In this document: positions 51,871 to 61,389 of the stretch, one piece after another | Layout of the letters: every line of letters starts with the position of its first letter | How positions within the stretch are numbered: the stretch's first letter is position 1 | Source: Noviherbaspirillum_A sp047237965 | GTDB lineage: Bacteria > Pseudomonadota > Gammaproteobacteria > Burkholderiales > Burkholderiaceae_D | DNA length: 64,000 nucleotides | NCBI RefSeq assembly: GCF_047237965.1 | Contig: NZ_JBDFLX010000001.1 | Location: forward strand, 4,216,001 to 4,280,000 | Direction of reading: 5' to 3' | Notes under the pieces: model-generated | Databases searched by the model: none | The model's input: only the letters and a program-made list of their open reading frames with translations | Told to the model about the DNA's origin: nothing | Made by a program: the position numbers and the translations under genes

Positions 51871-53007
51871 ATGAATGATTGCCTGAAACAGGTACTGCGC
51901 GCATCCCTCATCGTGCTTGGACTGGCCGTCATGGGCGGTTGCGGCACAAGCGGCATGCGGATGGCCGGCAATGCCGGCACGACGGACCAGACTGCCGGCG
52001 AAGCGGCCGCCCCCCCGGTCAACATGATCACGCCGCAGTTGCTGCGGGCTGAAAAGGACCGGCGCGACAAGGATGCAGGCGCCGACATCAGCCAGCTGCT
52101 TACCCCACCGGCGCCCTATACGATCGAAAGCGGCGACCAGATTTCCATCGTGGTCTGGGACCATCCCGAACTCGGCGGCGGCGCCCTGACCGCCAATGCC
52201 GCAAGCGTGGCAAGCGGCGGCTTCAATTCCACCATGCCGGTGACGCCGGCCAGCTTCGTGGTGAACCAGGAGGGGGCCATCCAGTATCCCCATGTCGGCA
52301 TGTTGAAGATCGCCGGGCTGACCGAGCCGCAGGCGCGCGAACTGCTGACGACGCGCCTGGCCCATTACATCAACAAGCCGAGCGTCACGCTGACGGTGCA
52401 GTCCTACCGCAGCAAACGCATCTACGTGGACGGCGAGGTCAAGACGCCGGGCGTGCAGACGATCAATGACATACCGATGAGCCTGGTGGAGGCCATCAAC
52501 CGGGCGGGCGGCTTCCAGCCCACCGCCGACCAGAGCCAGATTTCGCTGAACCGCAAGGGCGTGAGCTACCGCATCAATCTGCCGCAACTGGTCCAGCGCG
52601 GCGTCAATCCCGGCGACATCATGCTGGTCAACGGCGACGTGCTGCGGGTGCGGTCGCGCGACGAAAGCAAGGTCTTCGTATCGGGCGAAGTGGTCGGGCC
52701 GCGGGCGCTGCAAATGCATAACGGCCGGCTGTCATTGAGCGAAGCATTGGGCGAGTCGGGCGGCATCAACCCGCTGACCGGCGATGCCCGGCAGATCTAT
52801 GTCGTGCGCAAGTCGACGGCCGAGGCCGTGGTCTACCAGCTCAGCGCCACCAGCTCCGGCGCGCTTGCGCTGGCGGAAGGCTTCGAGCTTGAGCCAAAAG
52901 ACATCATCTACGTGGCCGCCACGCCATTGACAAACTGGTACCGCACGATCAGCCAGATATTCCCGGGAGGCATGCCGTCCGCGGCAGCCCTTATTCCGCC
53001 GAGATAA
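51871..53007 (+). CDS. wza: polysaccharide export outer-membrane lipoprotein (Wza/EpsA-like)
   Basis: 378 residues from the ATG at 51871. A lipoprotein signal ends in the lipobox AVMGGC with the acylated Cys24. The Poly_export domain starts at about residue 85 (YTIESGDQISIVVWDHPELG), and SLBB domains follow (KRIYVDGEVKTPGVQTINDI, VFVSGEVVGPRALQMHNG). It ends with EPKDIIYVAATPLTNWYRTISQIFPG. Such proteins form the octameric outer-membrane channel for capsule or exopolysaccharide. The usual partner tyrosine kinase Wzc and phosphatase Wzb do not follow; an AT-rich gap and wecA-like gene come next. Confidence 0.9.
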   Translation: MNDCLKQVLRASLIVLGLAVMGGCGTSGMRMAGNAGTTDQTAGEAAAPPVNMITPQLLRAEKDRRDKDAGADISQLLTPPAPYTIESGDQISIVVWDHPELGGGALTANAASVASGGFNSTMPVTPASFVVNQEGAIQYPHVGMLKIAGLTEPQARELLTTRLAHYINKPSVTLTVQSYRSKRIYVDGEVKTPGVQTINDIPMSLVEAINRAGGFQPTADQSQISLNRKGVSYRINLPQLVQRGVNPGDIMLVNGDVLRVRSRDESKVFVSGEVVGPRALQMHNGRLSLSEALGESGGINPLTGDARQIYVVRKSTAEAVVYQLSATSSGALALAEGFELEPKDIIYVAATPLTNWYRTISQIFPGGMPSAAALIPPR

Positions 53008-53622
53008 GCAATTGGCGTCCTGATTTCCCGAAATCATTTTTCGGGGTTATTGCAATGCCGCAGAAAATGAAATTTCTATTTATTGCGGTTGCCTGATTGT
53101 TTTTTCCGTCATTGTCGCTCGATGGCGTGGCTCTTCATGGCATCTGAAAACCAGCAGAACTGAAAAAGGATTCCTGCCGGTATTGCCGCCTCCCGTCGCT
53201 AGTTTCCCCTGATTAAAGCCGCAATACGATCTCGTTCAATTCGATGAGCAATGTCGCGGTTTTTTTCTTTCGTATTTCATTTTTCGCTCAAATATTTTTG
53301 TGCAGCGCAGCAAATTGAAAGTATCGCGGGGTTGATAATCGCCAAAATGTGGCCGAAATTTTGCGGGAAACTAGCTCTGCTGATAACTTTCTCGACCAGA
53401 TTCAGCAAATTATTGCATTGCATAAATTTACGAGAAGAAATATGCATAACGAGAATCTTATTTGGTTAAGCAATGGGCGAGAAGTAGTCAGCCTTTATTC
53501 CGATTCGGATTCATTCCCTAAAAAGCTAATCGGATTGGGACTGTTTTACGGAATTATTTGCAAGAGCGCCGAGGCCTGGCCACGTCTTTCATACCGCGTC
53601 TTTCATTAGCAAGCAGTAAATC
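53008..53622. other. AT-rich gene-poor gap inside the polysaccharide cluster
   Basis: 615 bases, clearly richer in A/T than all neighbours. A 7-bp hairpin (CCCGAAA / TTTCGGG, 53027-53045) sits 19 bases past the wza stop and may end that transcript. The only frame of any length is 86 codons at 53349-53609 with no ribosome site and no recognisable family, so I do not call it. The stretch probably holds the promoter region of the wecA-to-asnB genes and may be acquired DNA or a silenced control region. Confidence 0.6.
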
Positions 53623-54780
53623 ATGGATAACCAAGTCAATCTGCTTTTAGCGATGGCGATAGCGGCCGCGAGCAGCGTGTCAATCTGCGTTGCCGTGCTG
53701 CTTACCCAATCCTGGCATGCCCGGTTTTCGATGGATTCGGATTTGACCGGCATTCAGAAGTTCCATAAAAGGCCGGTGCCGCGTATCGGCGGCGTGGCCA
53801 TGATCGCCGGCCTGCTGGCAGTACCCCTGTCGATCCATGTCTTCGGCAAGAACCTGGAGTTGCAGCAGTATGCTAGGCCGATGCTGTTCGCCATCCTGGC
53901 CGCAGCGCCGGCGTTCCTGGCCGGGCTTGCCGAGGATCTGACCAAGTCGGTGTCGGTGCGGGCGCGACTCATCGCCACGTTTTTCAGTGCGTTGCTGGGC
54001 GCCTGGCTGCTCGGCGCCGCGCTGAACCGGATGGACGTGGTCGGCCTCGATCTGCTGCTTCAATTCGCGCCGGTGTCGCTGGTGGTGACTGCCGTCGCCG
54101 TCGGCGGCCTGGCCAACTCGATCAACATCATCGATGGCTTCAACGGCGTTGCCAGCGGCGTCGGTACCGTGATCCTCGCCGGCATCGCCGTTCTGGCCTA
54201 TGGCGCCGGCGATCAGGTCGTGATGCACCTGTGCCTGATCGGCGCCGGCGCCGCCATCGGACTGGCGCTGCTGAACTTCCCCACCGGGCGCCTGTTCATG
54301 GGAGACGGCGGCGCTTACCTGCTGGGCTTCTGGATTGGCGAGATGGCGGTATTGCTGGTGGTGCGCAATGCGCAGATCACGGCCTGGCAGTTGCTGGCCA
54401 TCTGCGCCTATCCCGTCACCGAGGTCCTGTTCAGCATGTACCGGCGCCGGGTGATACGCAAGGTCGCGCCAGGCGCGCCGGACCGGCTGCATCTGCATAC
54501 CCTGATCTACCGGCGCCTGATCTGCACCCGCCTGCCCGCATCGGCGCACCAACCATGGCGGCGCAATGCCGCCGTCGCCTGCCTGATCGTGCCCTGGTTG
54601 GTGCTGACCACCGCGGTCGCCGTGCGCTACGGACGCACCATCCCCGCGGCCTTCCTGATCACGCTGTTTCAGGTGTTCGTGTACCTCGCGGTCTATGGCC
54701 GGCTGGTGCGCGGGCATTGGTGCCTGCGGCCAATGGTGCTGCTCGGCTTCAGGCGGGTCAGCAAGGAAACGGTGGTCTGA
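53623..54780 (+). CDS. WecA/MraY-family polyprenyl-phosphate sugar-1-phosphate transferase
   Basis: 385 residues with about ten membrane helices. It transfers a sugar 1-phosphate from a UDP-sugar to undecaprenyl phosphate to begin the repeat unit. Family sites are FHKRPVPRIGGVAMIAGLL, the metal-binding NSINIIDGFNGVASG with its Asp residues, and GRLFMGDGGAYLLGFW. The cytoplasmic loop RLHLHTLIYRRLI holds the His-rich sugar-recognition motif. It is the likely initiating enzyme of the cluster; GlcNAc, GalNAc or a rarer HexNAc are possible. Confidence 0.9.
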   Translation: MDNQVNLLLAMAIAAASSVSICVAVLLTQSWHARFSMDSDLTGIQKFHKRPVPRIGGVAMIAGLLAVPLSIHVFGKNLELQQYARPMLFAILAAAPAFLAGLAEDLTKSVSVRARLIATFFSALLGAWLLGAALNRMDVVGLDLLLQFAPVSLVVTAVAVGGLANSINIIDGFNGVASGVGTVILAGIAVLAYGAGDQVVMHLCLIGAGAAIGLALLNFPTGRLFMGDGGAYLLGFWIGEMAVLLVVRNAQITAWQLLAICAYPVTEVLFSMYRRRVIRKVAPGAPDRLHLHTLIYRRLICTRLPASAHQPWRRNAAVACLIVPWLVLTTAVAVRYGRTIPAAFLITLFQVFVYLAVYGRLVRGHWCLRPMVLLGFRRVSKETVV

Positions 54781-54862
54781 CCGGCGCCGGCCACGCGGGT
54801 CATGCAGGGAATGGGGCCATTCAACGTTGTCTGATGTGTAGCCAAAGTCTTTCGGGGGAGTC

Positions 54863-56014
54863 ATGAGCAGTATCAAATCCATCGCACCAATTCACGCCGA
54901 TCTCGAGTCGCCGATCTATGTCACGCAGCCCTACCTGCCGCCGCTGGCCGAGTTCATTCCCTATCTGACCAAGATCTGGAACAGCAGGGTGCTGACCAAT
55001 GGCGGGCCGTTTCATCAGCAGCTGGAAAGCGCGCTGTGCGACTACCTCGGCGTGAAGCATGTCGCCCTGTTCTCCAACGGCACGCTGGGCCTGGTGACGG
55101 CGCTGCAGGCCCTGCGCATTACCGGCGAGGTGCTGACCACGCCGTACTCCTTCGTCGCGACCGCCCATTCGCTGCTGTGGAACGGCATCAAGCCGGTGTT
55201 CGTCGACATCGACCCCAACACCCTGAACATGGACCCGGCCCGGATCGAGGCGGCCATCACGCCGCATACCACGGCCATCATGCCGGTGCATTGCTACGGC
55301 CATCCCTGCAATGTCGAGGCGATCCAGAAGATCGCCGACAACTACAACCTCAAGGTGATCTACGATGCGGCCCACGCCTTCGGCGTCGAGGACGAAGGCG
55401 GCAGCATACTGCGGCATGGCGACCTGTCGGTGCTGAGCTTTCATGCCACCAAGGTCTTCAATACCTTCGAGGGCGGCGCCATCGTCTGCCCGGATGCCCG
55501 CACCAAGCAGCGCATCGACCATCTGAAGAACTTCGGCTTCGTCGACGAAGTCACGGTCGTGGCTTCCGGCATCAACGGCAAGATGAGCGAGATCAACGCC
55601 GCCTTCGGCATGCTGCAGCTGCAGCACATCGACGGCGCGATGGCGCGGCGCCGCCAGATCGACGCGCTGTATCGCGAGTACCTGGAAGGCGTCGAAGGCA
55701 TACGCTGCGTGTGCGGCAGCGGCGAGGCGATGGCCAACTATTCCTACTTCCCGATACTGGTCGAGCCCGACTTTCCGCTCAGCCGCGACGGCCTCTACCA
55801 GCTGCTGCGCGAGAACAATATCTTCGCGCGACGCTACTTCTATCCGCTCATCAGCGAGTTCCCGATGTATCGCGGCCTGCCGTCGGCGCATCGGGACAAC
55901 CTGCCGGTGGCAAGCGAGGCGGCGCGCAAGGTGCTGTGCCTGCCGATCTATCCGGCTCTGACCAATAACGAGGTGTTTGCCATCGTCGATGTCATTGCGC
56001 ATGCCGGCCGCTGA
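54863..56014 (+). CDS. DegT/DnrJ/EryC1/StrS-family sugar aminotransferase
   Basis: 383 residues. PLP-dependent transfer of an amino group to a keto-sugar nucleotide. The PLP lysine is Lys197 in SFHATKVFNTFEGGAIV, the ring-nitrogen Asp is Asp168 in IYDAAHAFG, and the aromatic-stacking region is TTPYSFVATAHS. The sequence resembles VioA/FdtB-type enzymes that make dTDP-4-amino-4,6-dideoxyhexoses or the 3-amino isomers. The next gene begins with a GNAT acetyltransferase domain, the usual following step for such sugars. GGGGG lies before the ATG. Confidence 0.88.
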   Translation: MSSIKSIAPIHADLESPIYVTQPYLPPLAEFIPYLTKIWNSRVLTNGGPFHQQLESALCDYLGVKHVALFSNGTLGLVTALQALRITGEVLTTPYSFVATAHSLLWNGIKPVFVDIDPNTLNMDPARIEAAITPHTTAIMPVHCYGHPCNVEAIQKIADNYNLKVIYDAAHAFGVEDEGGSILRHGDLSVLSFHATKVFNTFEGGAIVCPDARTKQRIDHLKNFGFVDEVTVVASGINGKMSEINAAFGMLQLQHIDGAMARRRQIDALYREYLEGVEGIRCVCGSGEAMANYSYFPILVEPDFPLSRDGLYQLLRENNIFARRYFYPLISEFPMYRGLPSAHRDNLPVASEAARKVLCLPIYPALTNNEVFAIVDVIAHAGR

Positions 56015-56118
56015 CGAGGCGCGGCCGCAGACGGCTGGCGGCCATCCGCCTGCAAGCGGAAGGCTGCAGCCGTCCATCGACACGCGGCTTTTGGCCAACA
56101 CCAATCAATAACAGTGCA

Positions 56119-58134
56119 ATGCATATGCATGAACTTTCCGAGAGCGCGAGCCAGACAGCCGAAGAAGTGGAGGCATTGCTGCGGCAGGAGTACGAAGAAT
56201 CAGCGCCATCCTTCCTGTCTTCCATCGATCTTGCCGCCTATGCAAGAAAGATCACGGGCCATGCAAGAATCGCCGGGCTAAGGGCGGACGGCACCCTGAT
56301 CGCCTTTCTCGCTTTCTATTGCAACGACCCGGAACGCCGGCTGGCCTACATGAGCATGCTGCTGGTGCGCAGCGACTATCGCGGCCGCGGCCTGGCCAGG
56401 CGGCTGGTGCAGCAGAGCCTGGACTACCTGACCCAGGCCGGCTTTCTTGTCTACCGGCTGGAGGTCGGCAAGGACAACCGGGAAGCGATCGCGCTCTACA
56501 GGGCGATGGGCTTCACCGAGAAGGGTGAAGTAGAGGGGGCCAGCCTGTACATGGAGCGCCGCCTGTCGCAGGACGACGCCGGACGCGAGGACGGGCTGGC
56601 GCAGCAGGCCGCATCGCTCAAGGCCAACGTGGTTGCCAACTACGGCGGGCAGATTTACATGACCGTGGCCAACCTTGCCATGGTGCCGCTCTACCTGCAT
56701 TACATGGGCGCCGAAGCCTATGGGCTGGTCGGCTTCTTCGCGATGCTGCAGATGTGGTTCCAGTTGCTGGACCTGGGCCTGACGCCAACCATGTCGCGCG
56801 AGATGGCCCGCTTCCATGGCGGCGCCACCGACATCCTGAGCCTGCGCCGCCTGATGCGGGCCTTCGAGGGGATCTTCGTCGCCACCGCGCTGCTGGGTGC
56901 GGCAGCCATCATCATCGCGGCCGGCCCGATTTCGAGCCACTGGCTCAAGGCGCAGGACCTGCCGCTGTCCGAAGTGCGCCATGCCGTGATGCTCATGGCA
57001 ATCATCATCGCGCTGCGCTGGATCAGCGGCCTGTACCGCAGCGCCATCATCGGGCTGGAACGGCAGATCTGGCTCAATGGCTTCAATGTCGCCATTGTCA
57101 CCATGCGCGCCGTGCTGGTGCTGCCTGTCTTCCTCGTAGCGGGCAGCAGCCCGACGCACTTCTTCGGCTTCCAGCTTGCGGTGGCGATGTTCGAGACCGC
57201 CTGGCTGGTACGCCAAACCTACCGGCTGCTGCCCCTTGCGCGCCATGCCGGTGCGCTGCGCTGGGAGCTGGCGCCATTGCGCGGCGTGCTGGCCTTCTCG
57301 CTCAGCATCGCCTTCACTAGTTCGGTCTGGGTGCTCATCACCCAGACCGACAAGCTGGTGCTGTCGAGAATGCTGCCGCTGACCGAGTACGGCTACTTCA
57401 CGCTGGCCGTGCTGGTCGCCGGCGGCGTCATGCTCATCAGCGGCCCGATCAGCACGGCGCTGCAGCCGAGGATGACCAGCATCCTGGCCACGGGCGACGC
57501 ACGCGGCGTGGTTTTTCTCTATCGCAAGGCGACCCAGATCGTGGCGGTGCTGTGCATTCCGGCCGCGCTGCTGCTGGCCTTCTTCCCGCGGGAAGTGCTG
57601 TGGGCATGGACCGGGGACGCGACGGCCGCCGCGCATGCCGCGCCGGTCCTGTCGCTGTATGCGCTCGGCAACGGCGTGCTTGCGCTGAGCGCCATGCCTT
57701 ACCTGCTGCAGTTTGCCGCCGGCAAGATGCGGCTGCATGTGATCGGCGGCGCCCTGATCACCGTGCTGCTGATCCCTGCGCTGATCTGGGGCACGAGCCG
57801 CTACGGCGCCACCGGCGCCGCCTATGCCTGGCTAGCCTCCAACCTGGCCTACCTGCTGCTGTGGGTGCCGCTGATACACCGGCGCTTCATGCCGGGCCAG
57901 CACATGCAATGGCTCTGCGCAGATATCTGCCTTATCGCCGCGCCGCCCATGCTTGCCGCTTACATGCTGCATGCGGCGGTGACGTTGCCGCAGGACCGGC
58001 TGATGCTGAGCCTGTCGCTGGCCGCGATCGGACTGCTGCTCATGGCGCTTGCGGCCGCCGCCTCGTCGTATGCCCGGGAAACCTGCGGCTTCCTGTGGCG
58101 GCGTCAATTGATGGGACTTGCCAGACAAGGATGA
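56119..58134 (+). CDS. fusion of GNAT acetyltransferase and Wzx-type flippase
   Basis: 671 residues in one uninterrupted frame. Residues about 1-150 are a GNAT domain with the acetyl-CoA loop VRSDYRGRGLARRLVQQ and the C-terminal NREAIALYRAMGFTEKGE pattern. After a short linker, residues about 165-650 form a polysaccharide flippase of the MATE/Wzx type with about 12-14 membrane helices (YGGQIYMTVANLAMVPLYL, ISGPISTALQPRMTSILATG). The neighbours suit both halves: an aminotransferase upstream makes the amine to acylate, and GT2 and Wzy follow. No stop or frameshift separates the parts. The start (ATGCATATGCAT) lacks a clear ribosome site. Confidence 0.85.
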   Translation: MHMHELSESASQTAEEVEALLRQEYEESAPSFLSSIDLAAYARKITGHARIAGLRADGTLIAFLAFYCNDPERRLAYMSMLLVRSDYRGRGLARRLVQQSLDYLTQAGFLVYRLEVGKDNREAIALYRAMGFTEKGEVEGASLYMERRLSQDDAGREDGLAQQAASLKANVVANYGGQIYMTVANLAMVPLYLHYMGAEAYGLVGFFAMLQMWFQLLDLGLTPTMSREMARFHGGATDILSLRRLMRAFEGIFVATALLGAAAIIIAAGPISSHWLKAQDLPLSEVRHAVMLMAIIIALRWISGLYRSAIIGLERQIWLNGFNVAIVTMRAVLVLPVFLVAGSSPTHFFGFQLAVAMFETAWLVRQTYRLLPLARHAGALRWELAPLRGVLAFSLSIAFTSSVWVLITQTDKLVLSRMLPLTEYGYFTLAVLVAGGVMLISGPISTALQPRMTSILATGDARGVVFLYRKATQIVAVLCIPAALLLAFFPREVLWAWTGDATAAAHAAPVLSLYALGNGVLALSAMPYLLQFAAGKMRLHVIGGALITVLLIPALIWGTSRYGATGAAYAWLASNLAYLLLWVPLIHRRFMPGQHMQWLCADICLIAAPPMLAAYMLHAAVTLPQDRLMLSLSLAAIGLLLMALAAAASSYARETCGFLWRRQLMGLARQG

Positions 58135-58138
58135 AGAG

Positions 58139-59110
58139 ATGAACGGAACAGACATGACGCCCAAGGTTTCGGTATGCGTGGTGACCTACAACCAGGAGCG
58201 GTATATCGCGAAGTGCCTGCAGAGCATCGTGGACCAGGAGACCGACTTTCCCTTTGAAGTGATCGTCGGCGACGACGCCTCGACCGACGGCACCCGCGCC
58301 ATCGTGCGCGACTTCGCCGAGCGCTATCCTGGCAAGGTCACCGCCGTCCTGCACGAGACCAACGTCGGCCCGACGCAGAACTACCTGAGCGTGCACAACC
58401 TGGCCAGGGGCGCCTATGTGGCCCACGTGGACGGCGACGACTATTGCCTGCCCGGCAAGCTCGCCAGGCTTGCTTCCCACCTGGACCAACAGCCGGATTG
58501 CCGCATTGCGTGGCACCGCATGATCATCCTGAACGAGCGCGGCCAGACCGCCGTCGGCATGCCGCTGGTGCCGGTCTCCAACTTCATCGCCTCGGAGCGG
58601 CTCACCGCGGCCGACCTGGCCAAGTATTACGGGCTGACCGGCTGCCATTCGGGCAGCATGTACCGCAGGGCGGCGCGCAAGATCTGGACGACGGACGACG
58701 AAATCCTCGACTACTTCCTCACGCTTTCCTTCTGCATCGACGGTGGCTACGCCTCGTATATCGACGAGCCCTATGGCGTCTACCGCTTCTTCTCCACCGA
58801 TATCACGCTGACCAAGGTCAAGGGCGCGATGGCAGTGGGACTGGGCAAGCTGGGAATGATGAGGCAATTCCTTGCGTCGAACCCGGAACTGTCGAGGGCG
58901 TTCGCGGCGCAATGCCTGCTGGAGATCCTGATACGGGCCTATTTCGGCTATCCGCTCAAGCGCGAATACTGGAAGATGTTTCTCGCATGCCGCCGCATTC
59001 CCCTGCCTTCCGATCTCTGGCTGATCGGCCGCGTGTTCATGGCCAACCGCAATACCAGGCTGCGCGCCGCGTTCGAATCGCTGCCGCCGTCGCAAAGCGC
59101 GCTCGTGTAA
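58139..59110 (+). CDS. family 2 glycosyltransferase
   Basis: 323 residues from the ATG at 58139, 4 bases after the flippase stop. GT-A fold features: KVSVCVVTYNQERYIAKCLQ, FEVIVGDDASTDGTRAIV, and the metal-binding DxD in AYVAHVDGDDYCLPGKL. It adds one sugar to the lipid-linked repeat on the cytoplasmic side. Donor and acceptor cannot be told from sequence. Confidence 0.88.
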   Translation: MNGTDMTPKVSVCVVTYNQERYIAKCLQSIVDQETDFPFEVIVGDDASTDGTRAIVRDFAERYPGKVTAVLHETNVGPTQNYLSVHNLARGAYVAHVDGDDYCLPGKLARLASHLDQQPDCRIAWHRMIILNERGQTAVGMPLVPVSNFIASERLTAADLAKYYGLTGCHSGSMYRRAARKIWTTDDEILDYFLTLSFCIDGGYASYIDEPYGVYRFFSTDITLTKVKGAMAVGLGKLGMMRQFLASNPELSRAFAAQCLLEILIRAYFGYPLKREYWKMFLACRRIPLPSDLWLIGRVFMANRNTRLRAAFESLPPSQSALV

Positions 59111-59114
59111 AGCC

Positions 59115-60110
59115 ATGCTGACCATTTCCTATCAACATCCCTACCGCGGCCTGGGCGGCAGCAGCGTCAACCTGCAGGCGGTGTTCGCCAGTCTGCTGTT
59201 TGCGCTGTTCATGCTGTGGATTCCGTGGGAAGAGCTGGTTGGAAAGGAGTTCGAGGACAAGCAGGTCTATATCAACAACTTCCTGTATCTCAAGTCCATC
59301 GTGGAGGACAAGGATCTTTCCGGCTTGCGCGACTTTTTCTTCAACGAGGTGCTGTGGGACGTGCTGGTCAGGGCCGCCATGGACAAGCTCGGCATCCCGA
59401 TTGGTGTCATCCTGAACGCCGTCACTTTCCTGTGCCTGTTCTGTTTCGCGCGTTTCCTCGCAGTGCGCCATGGCGTGCTGTCCATCCTGCTGCTGGTCAA
59501 CCCGCTGGTTGTCGACTTTGCCTTCTCGCAGCTGCGCATGGCCTTTGCCGTGTCGCTGGTCCTGCTGGCGCTATCGCTGCGCAGCCGCGTCGCCCTGTGC
59601 GCCACACTGGTGATGGCCTGCTTCATTCACACCGCCATGGTGCTGTTCATCGTGATGTACCTGGTCGCGGTCCAGGTCAGCCTGTGGGTCAGGAAACGCA
59701 ATTTTCCGGTGTACACCCTTGCCTATATTGCGATGGCGGGAGGCGCGCTGATCGCATTGCTGATCGGGCCGCTGCGCGGCAGCCTGCTGTCCTCGGTGGG
59801 AGACCGGCGGGCCGAATACGAACTGGGCGCCGCCACGCTTTCCTATGCCTCCTTCTGGATCGGGCTGCTGGCGACCGTGCCGCTGCAGAAGGCCAGGTTC
59901 TATGCCTCGCGGTTCAACCTGCTGTCGGTGGCCTGCCTGGCGACATTCACCTTCGCCACCCTGATGGGCGTATTCGCGGCGCGCTTCATCTCGGCCCTGT
60001 TTCCGATGCTGATGTCCCTGATGCTCACCCTCGGGCGCCCGGTCCGCGAAGTGATGCTGCTGATGTATTTAGTGTATCTGGGCCTGCAATGGCATTACTG
60101 GTTCCTTTGA
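59115..60110 (+). CDS. EpsG-family polysaccharide polymerase (Wzy)
   Basis: 331 residues, mostly membrane helices (for example LQAVFASLLFALFMLWI, AVSLVLLALSLRSRVAL, TLAYIAMAGGALIALLIG). The EpsG-type pattern is visible in the first periplasmic part (DKQVYINNFLYLKSI) and in FSQLRMAFAVSL, where an Arg before a helix is conserved, followed by ACFIHTAMVLF with the family's H-x-[ST]-A. It would join flipped repeats in the periplasm. It starts 4 bases after the GT2 gene. With the flippase it makes this a Wzx/Wzy-dependent pathway. Confidence 0.8.
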   Translation: MLTISYQHPYRGLGGSSVNLQAVFASLLFALFMLWIPWEELVGKEFEDKQVYINNFLYLKSIVEDKDLSGLRDFFFNEVLWDVLVRAAMDKLGIPIGVILNAVTFLCLFCFARFLAVRHGVLSILLLVNPLVVDFAFSQLRMAFAVSLVLLALSLRSRVALCATLVMACFIHTAMVLFIVMYLVAVQVSLWVRKRNFPVYTLAYIAMAGGALIALLIGPLRGSLLSSVGDRRAEYELGAATLSYASFWIGLLATVPLQKARFYASRFNLLSVACLATFTFATLMGVFAARFISALFPMLMSLMLTLGRPVREVMLLMYLVYLGLQWHYWFL

Positions 60111-60137
60111 AAACCACAGCCGGCCGAGACTGAAAGC

Positions 60138-61316
60138 ATGCCAATGAAAATAGTATTCCTGACGAGTTCATTGAGCGCCGGCGGCGCCGAGCGGGTTGCC
60201 ACGATCCTGTGCAATGCGTGGGCGGCGCGCGGTGACAGCGTCAGCCTGATCCCCACCTATTCGGGCGGCGGCAAGCCGTTCTACCCGGTCGCCGAAGCGG
60301 TGGAAACGGCATTCCTGGCCGACCAGGCGGGGCAGAAGCGCGGACGCATGACCGGTTATCTGGCCCGGCTGCTGACGCTGCGCCGGATGATACGCAGCCG
60401 ACAGCCCGATGTGGTCGTGTCGTTCCTGCCGAACGTGAACGTGGCCGCCATTCTGGCCATGGCGCACACCGGCATACCGCTGATCATCTGCGAGCGCAAC
60501 GATCCGTCAAGCCGCTCGCCCCTCAATGGCTGGGAGCTGGCGTCCATGCTGACCTTCCGCTTCGCCAGCATGCTGACCGTGCAGACCGAGGCGGTGGCGG
60601 GCAAGGTCATGGCGCGCTATCCGGGGCTGGACAAGGTCAGGGTCGTTCCCAATCCGCTGCCGGACTGCGCGGCAGCGATGCCGGCGACGTCGGCGTCCGG
60701 GAAGAGCGGCCGCAGGGTACTGCTCAGCCTGGGCCGGCTGACCGCGCAAAAGGGCATCGACACCGTGATCAATGCATTCGCCCGGCTGGCGCCGCGTTTT
60801 CCCGATTGGGACCTGCACATCTATGGCGACGGGCCGTTGCGGGAATCGCTGGCCGCGCTGGCCGCCAGCCAGGGGCTGGCGCAGCGCATTGCCTTCATGG
60901 GGCTCACCAGCGAGCCGGGCAGGGTGATGGCCGCCGCCGATGCCTTCGTGATGGGATCGCGCCACGAAGGTTTCCCCAACGCGCTGCTGGAGGCAATGAG
61001 CGCGGGCCTGCCGTGCCTGGCCACCGACTGCCCGAGCGGGCCGCGCGAGATCAGCCGCGATGGCGCCGATGCGCTGCTGGCGCCCCTGAACGACGAGGAG
61101 GCATTCACCGACGCGCTGGCCCGCCTGATGGGCGACGCCTCGCTGCGCGCCACGCTGGGAAGCCGGGCCAGCGCGTCGATCCGCGAGCGCTACAGCCTGG
61201 ACTCGGTGCTGGCGCGCTGGGATGCGCTGTTTGCCGAACTCATCCGCCGGCCGGAAGGCAATCCGGCGCCATCGCCGGTGCGGCCGGCGGGCCGGCCGAT
61301 CAACAGGAGCTTCTGA
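60138..61316 (+). CDS. family 4 glycosyltransferase, first
   Basis: 392 residues of GT-B fold. The N-terminal glycine-rich loop is FLTSSLSAGGAERVATILC. The C-terminal donor-binding domain has LLSLGRLTAQKGIDTVINAF and the E-x7-E-type motif in GSRHEGFPNALLEAMSAGLP. It resembles the GalNAc-transferase branch (PglA/PglH-like), but the donor is a guess. It lies 27 bases after the polymerase gene. Confidence 0.88.
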   Translation: MPMKIVFLTSSLSAGGAERVATILCNAWAARGDSVSLIPTYSGGGKPFYPVAEAVETAFLADQAGQKRGRMTGYLARLLTLRRMIRSRQPDVVVSFLPNVNVAAILAMAHTGIPLIICERNDPSSRSPLNGWELASMLTFRFASMLTVQTEAVAGKVMARYPGLDKVRVVPNPLPDCAAAMPATSASGKSGRRVLLSLGRLTAQKGIDTVINAFARLAPRFPDWDLHIYGDGPLRESLAALAASQGLAQRIAFMGLTSEPGRVMAAADAFVMGSRHEGFPNALLEAMSAGLPCLATDCPSGPREISRDGADALLAPLNDEEAFTDALARLMGDASLRATLGSRASASIRERYSLDSVLARWDALFAELIRRPEGNPAPSPVRPAGRPINRSF

Positions 61317-61389
61317 TGCAGAAACACCTTTCATGCCTTGCCTGCCAGGCGCCAGGGCGCCGCGCCGGCTTCAACGTCGGGAGCGCGCG

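Noticed and set aside
53349..53609. 86-codon frame in the AT-rich gap
   Set aside because: No ribosome site, no recognisable family and an overlapping frame of similar quality at 53251-53469.
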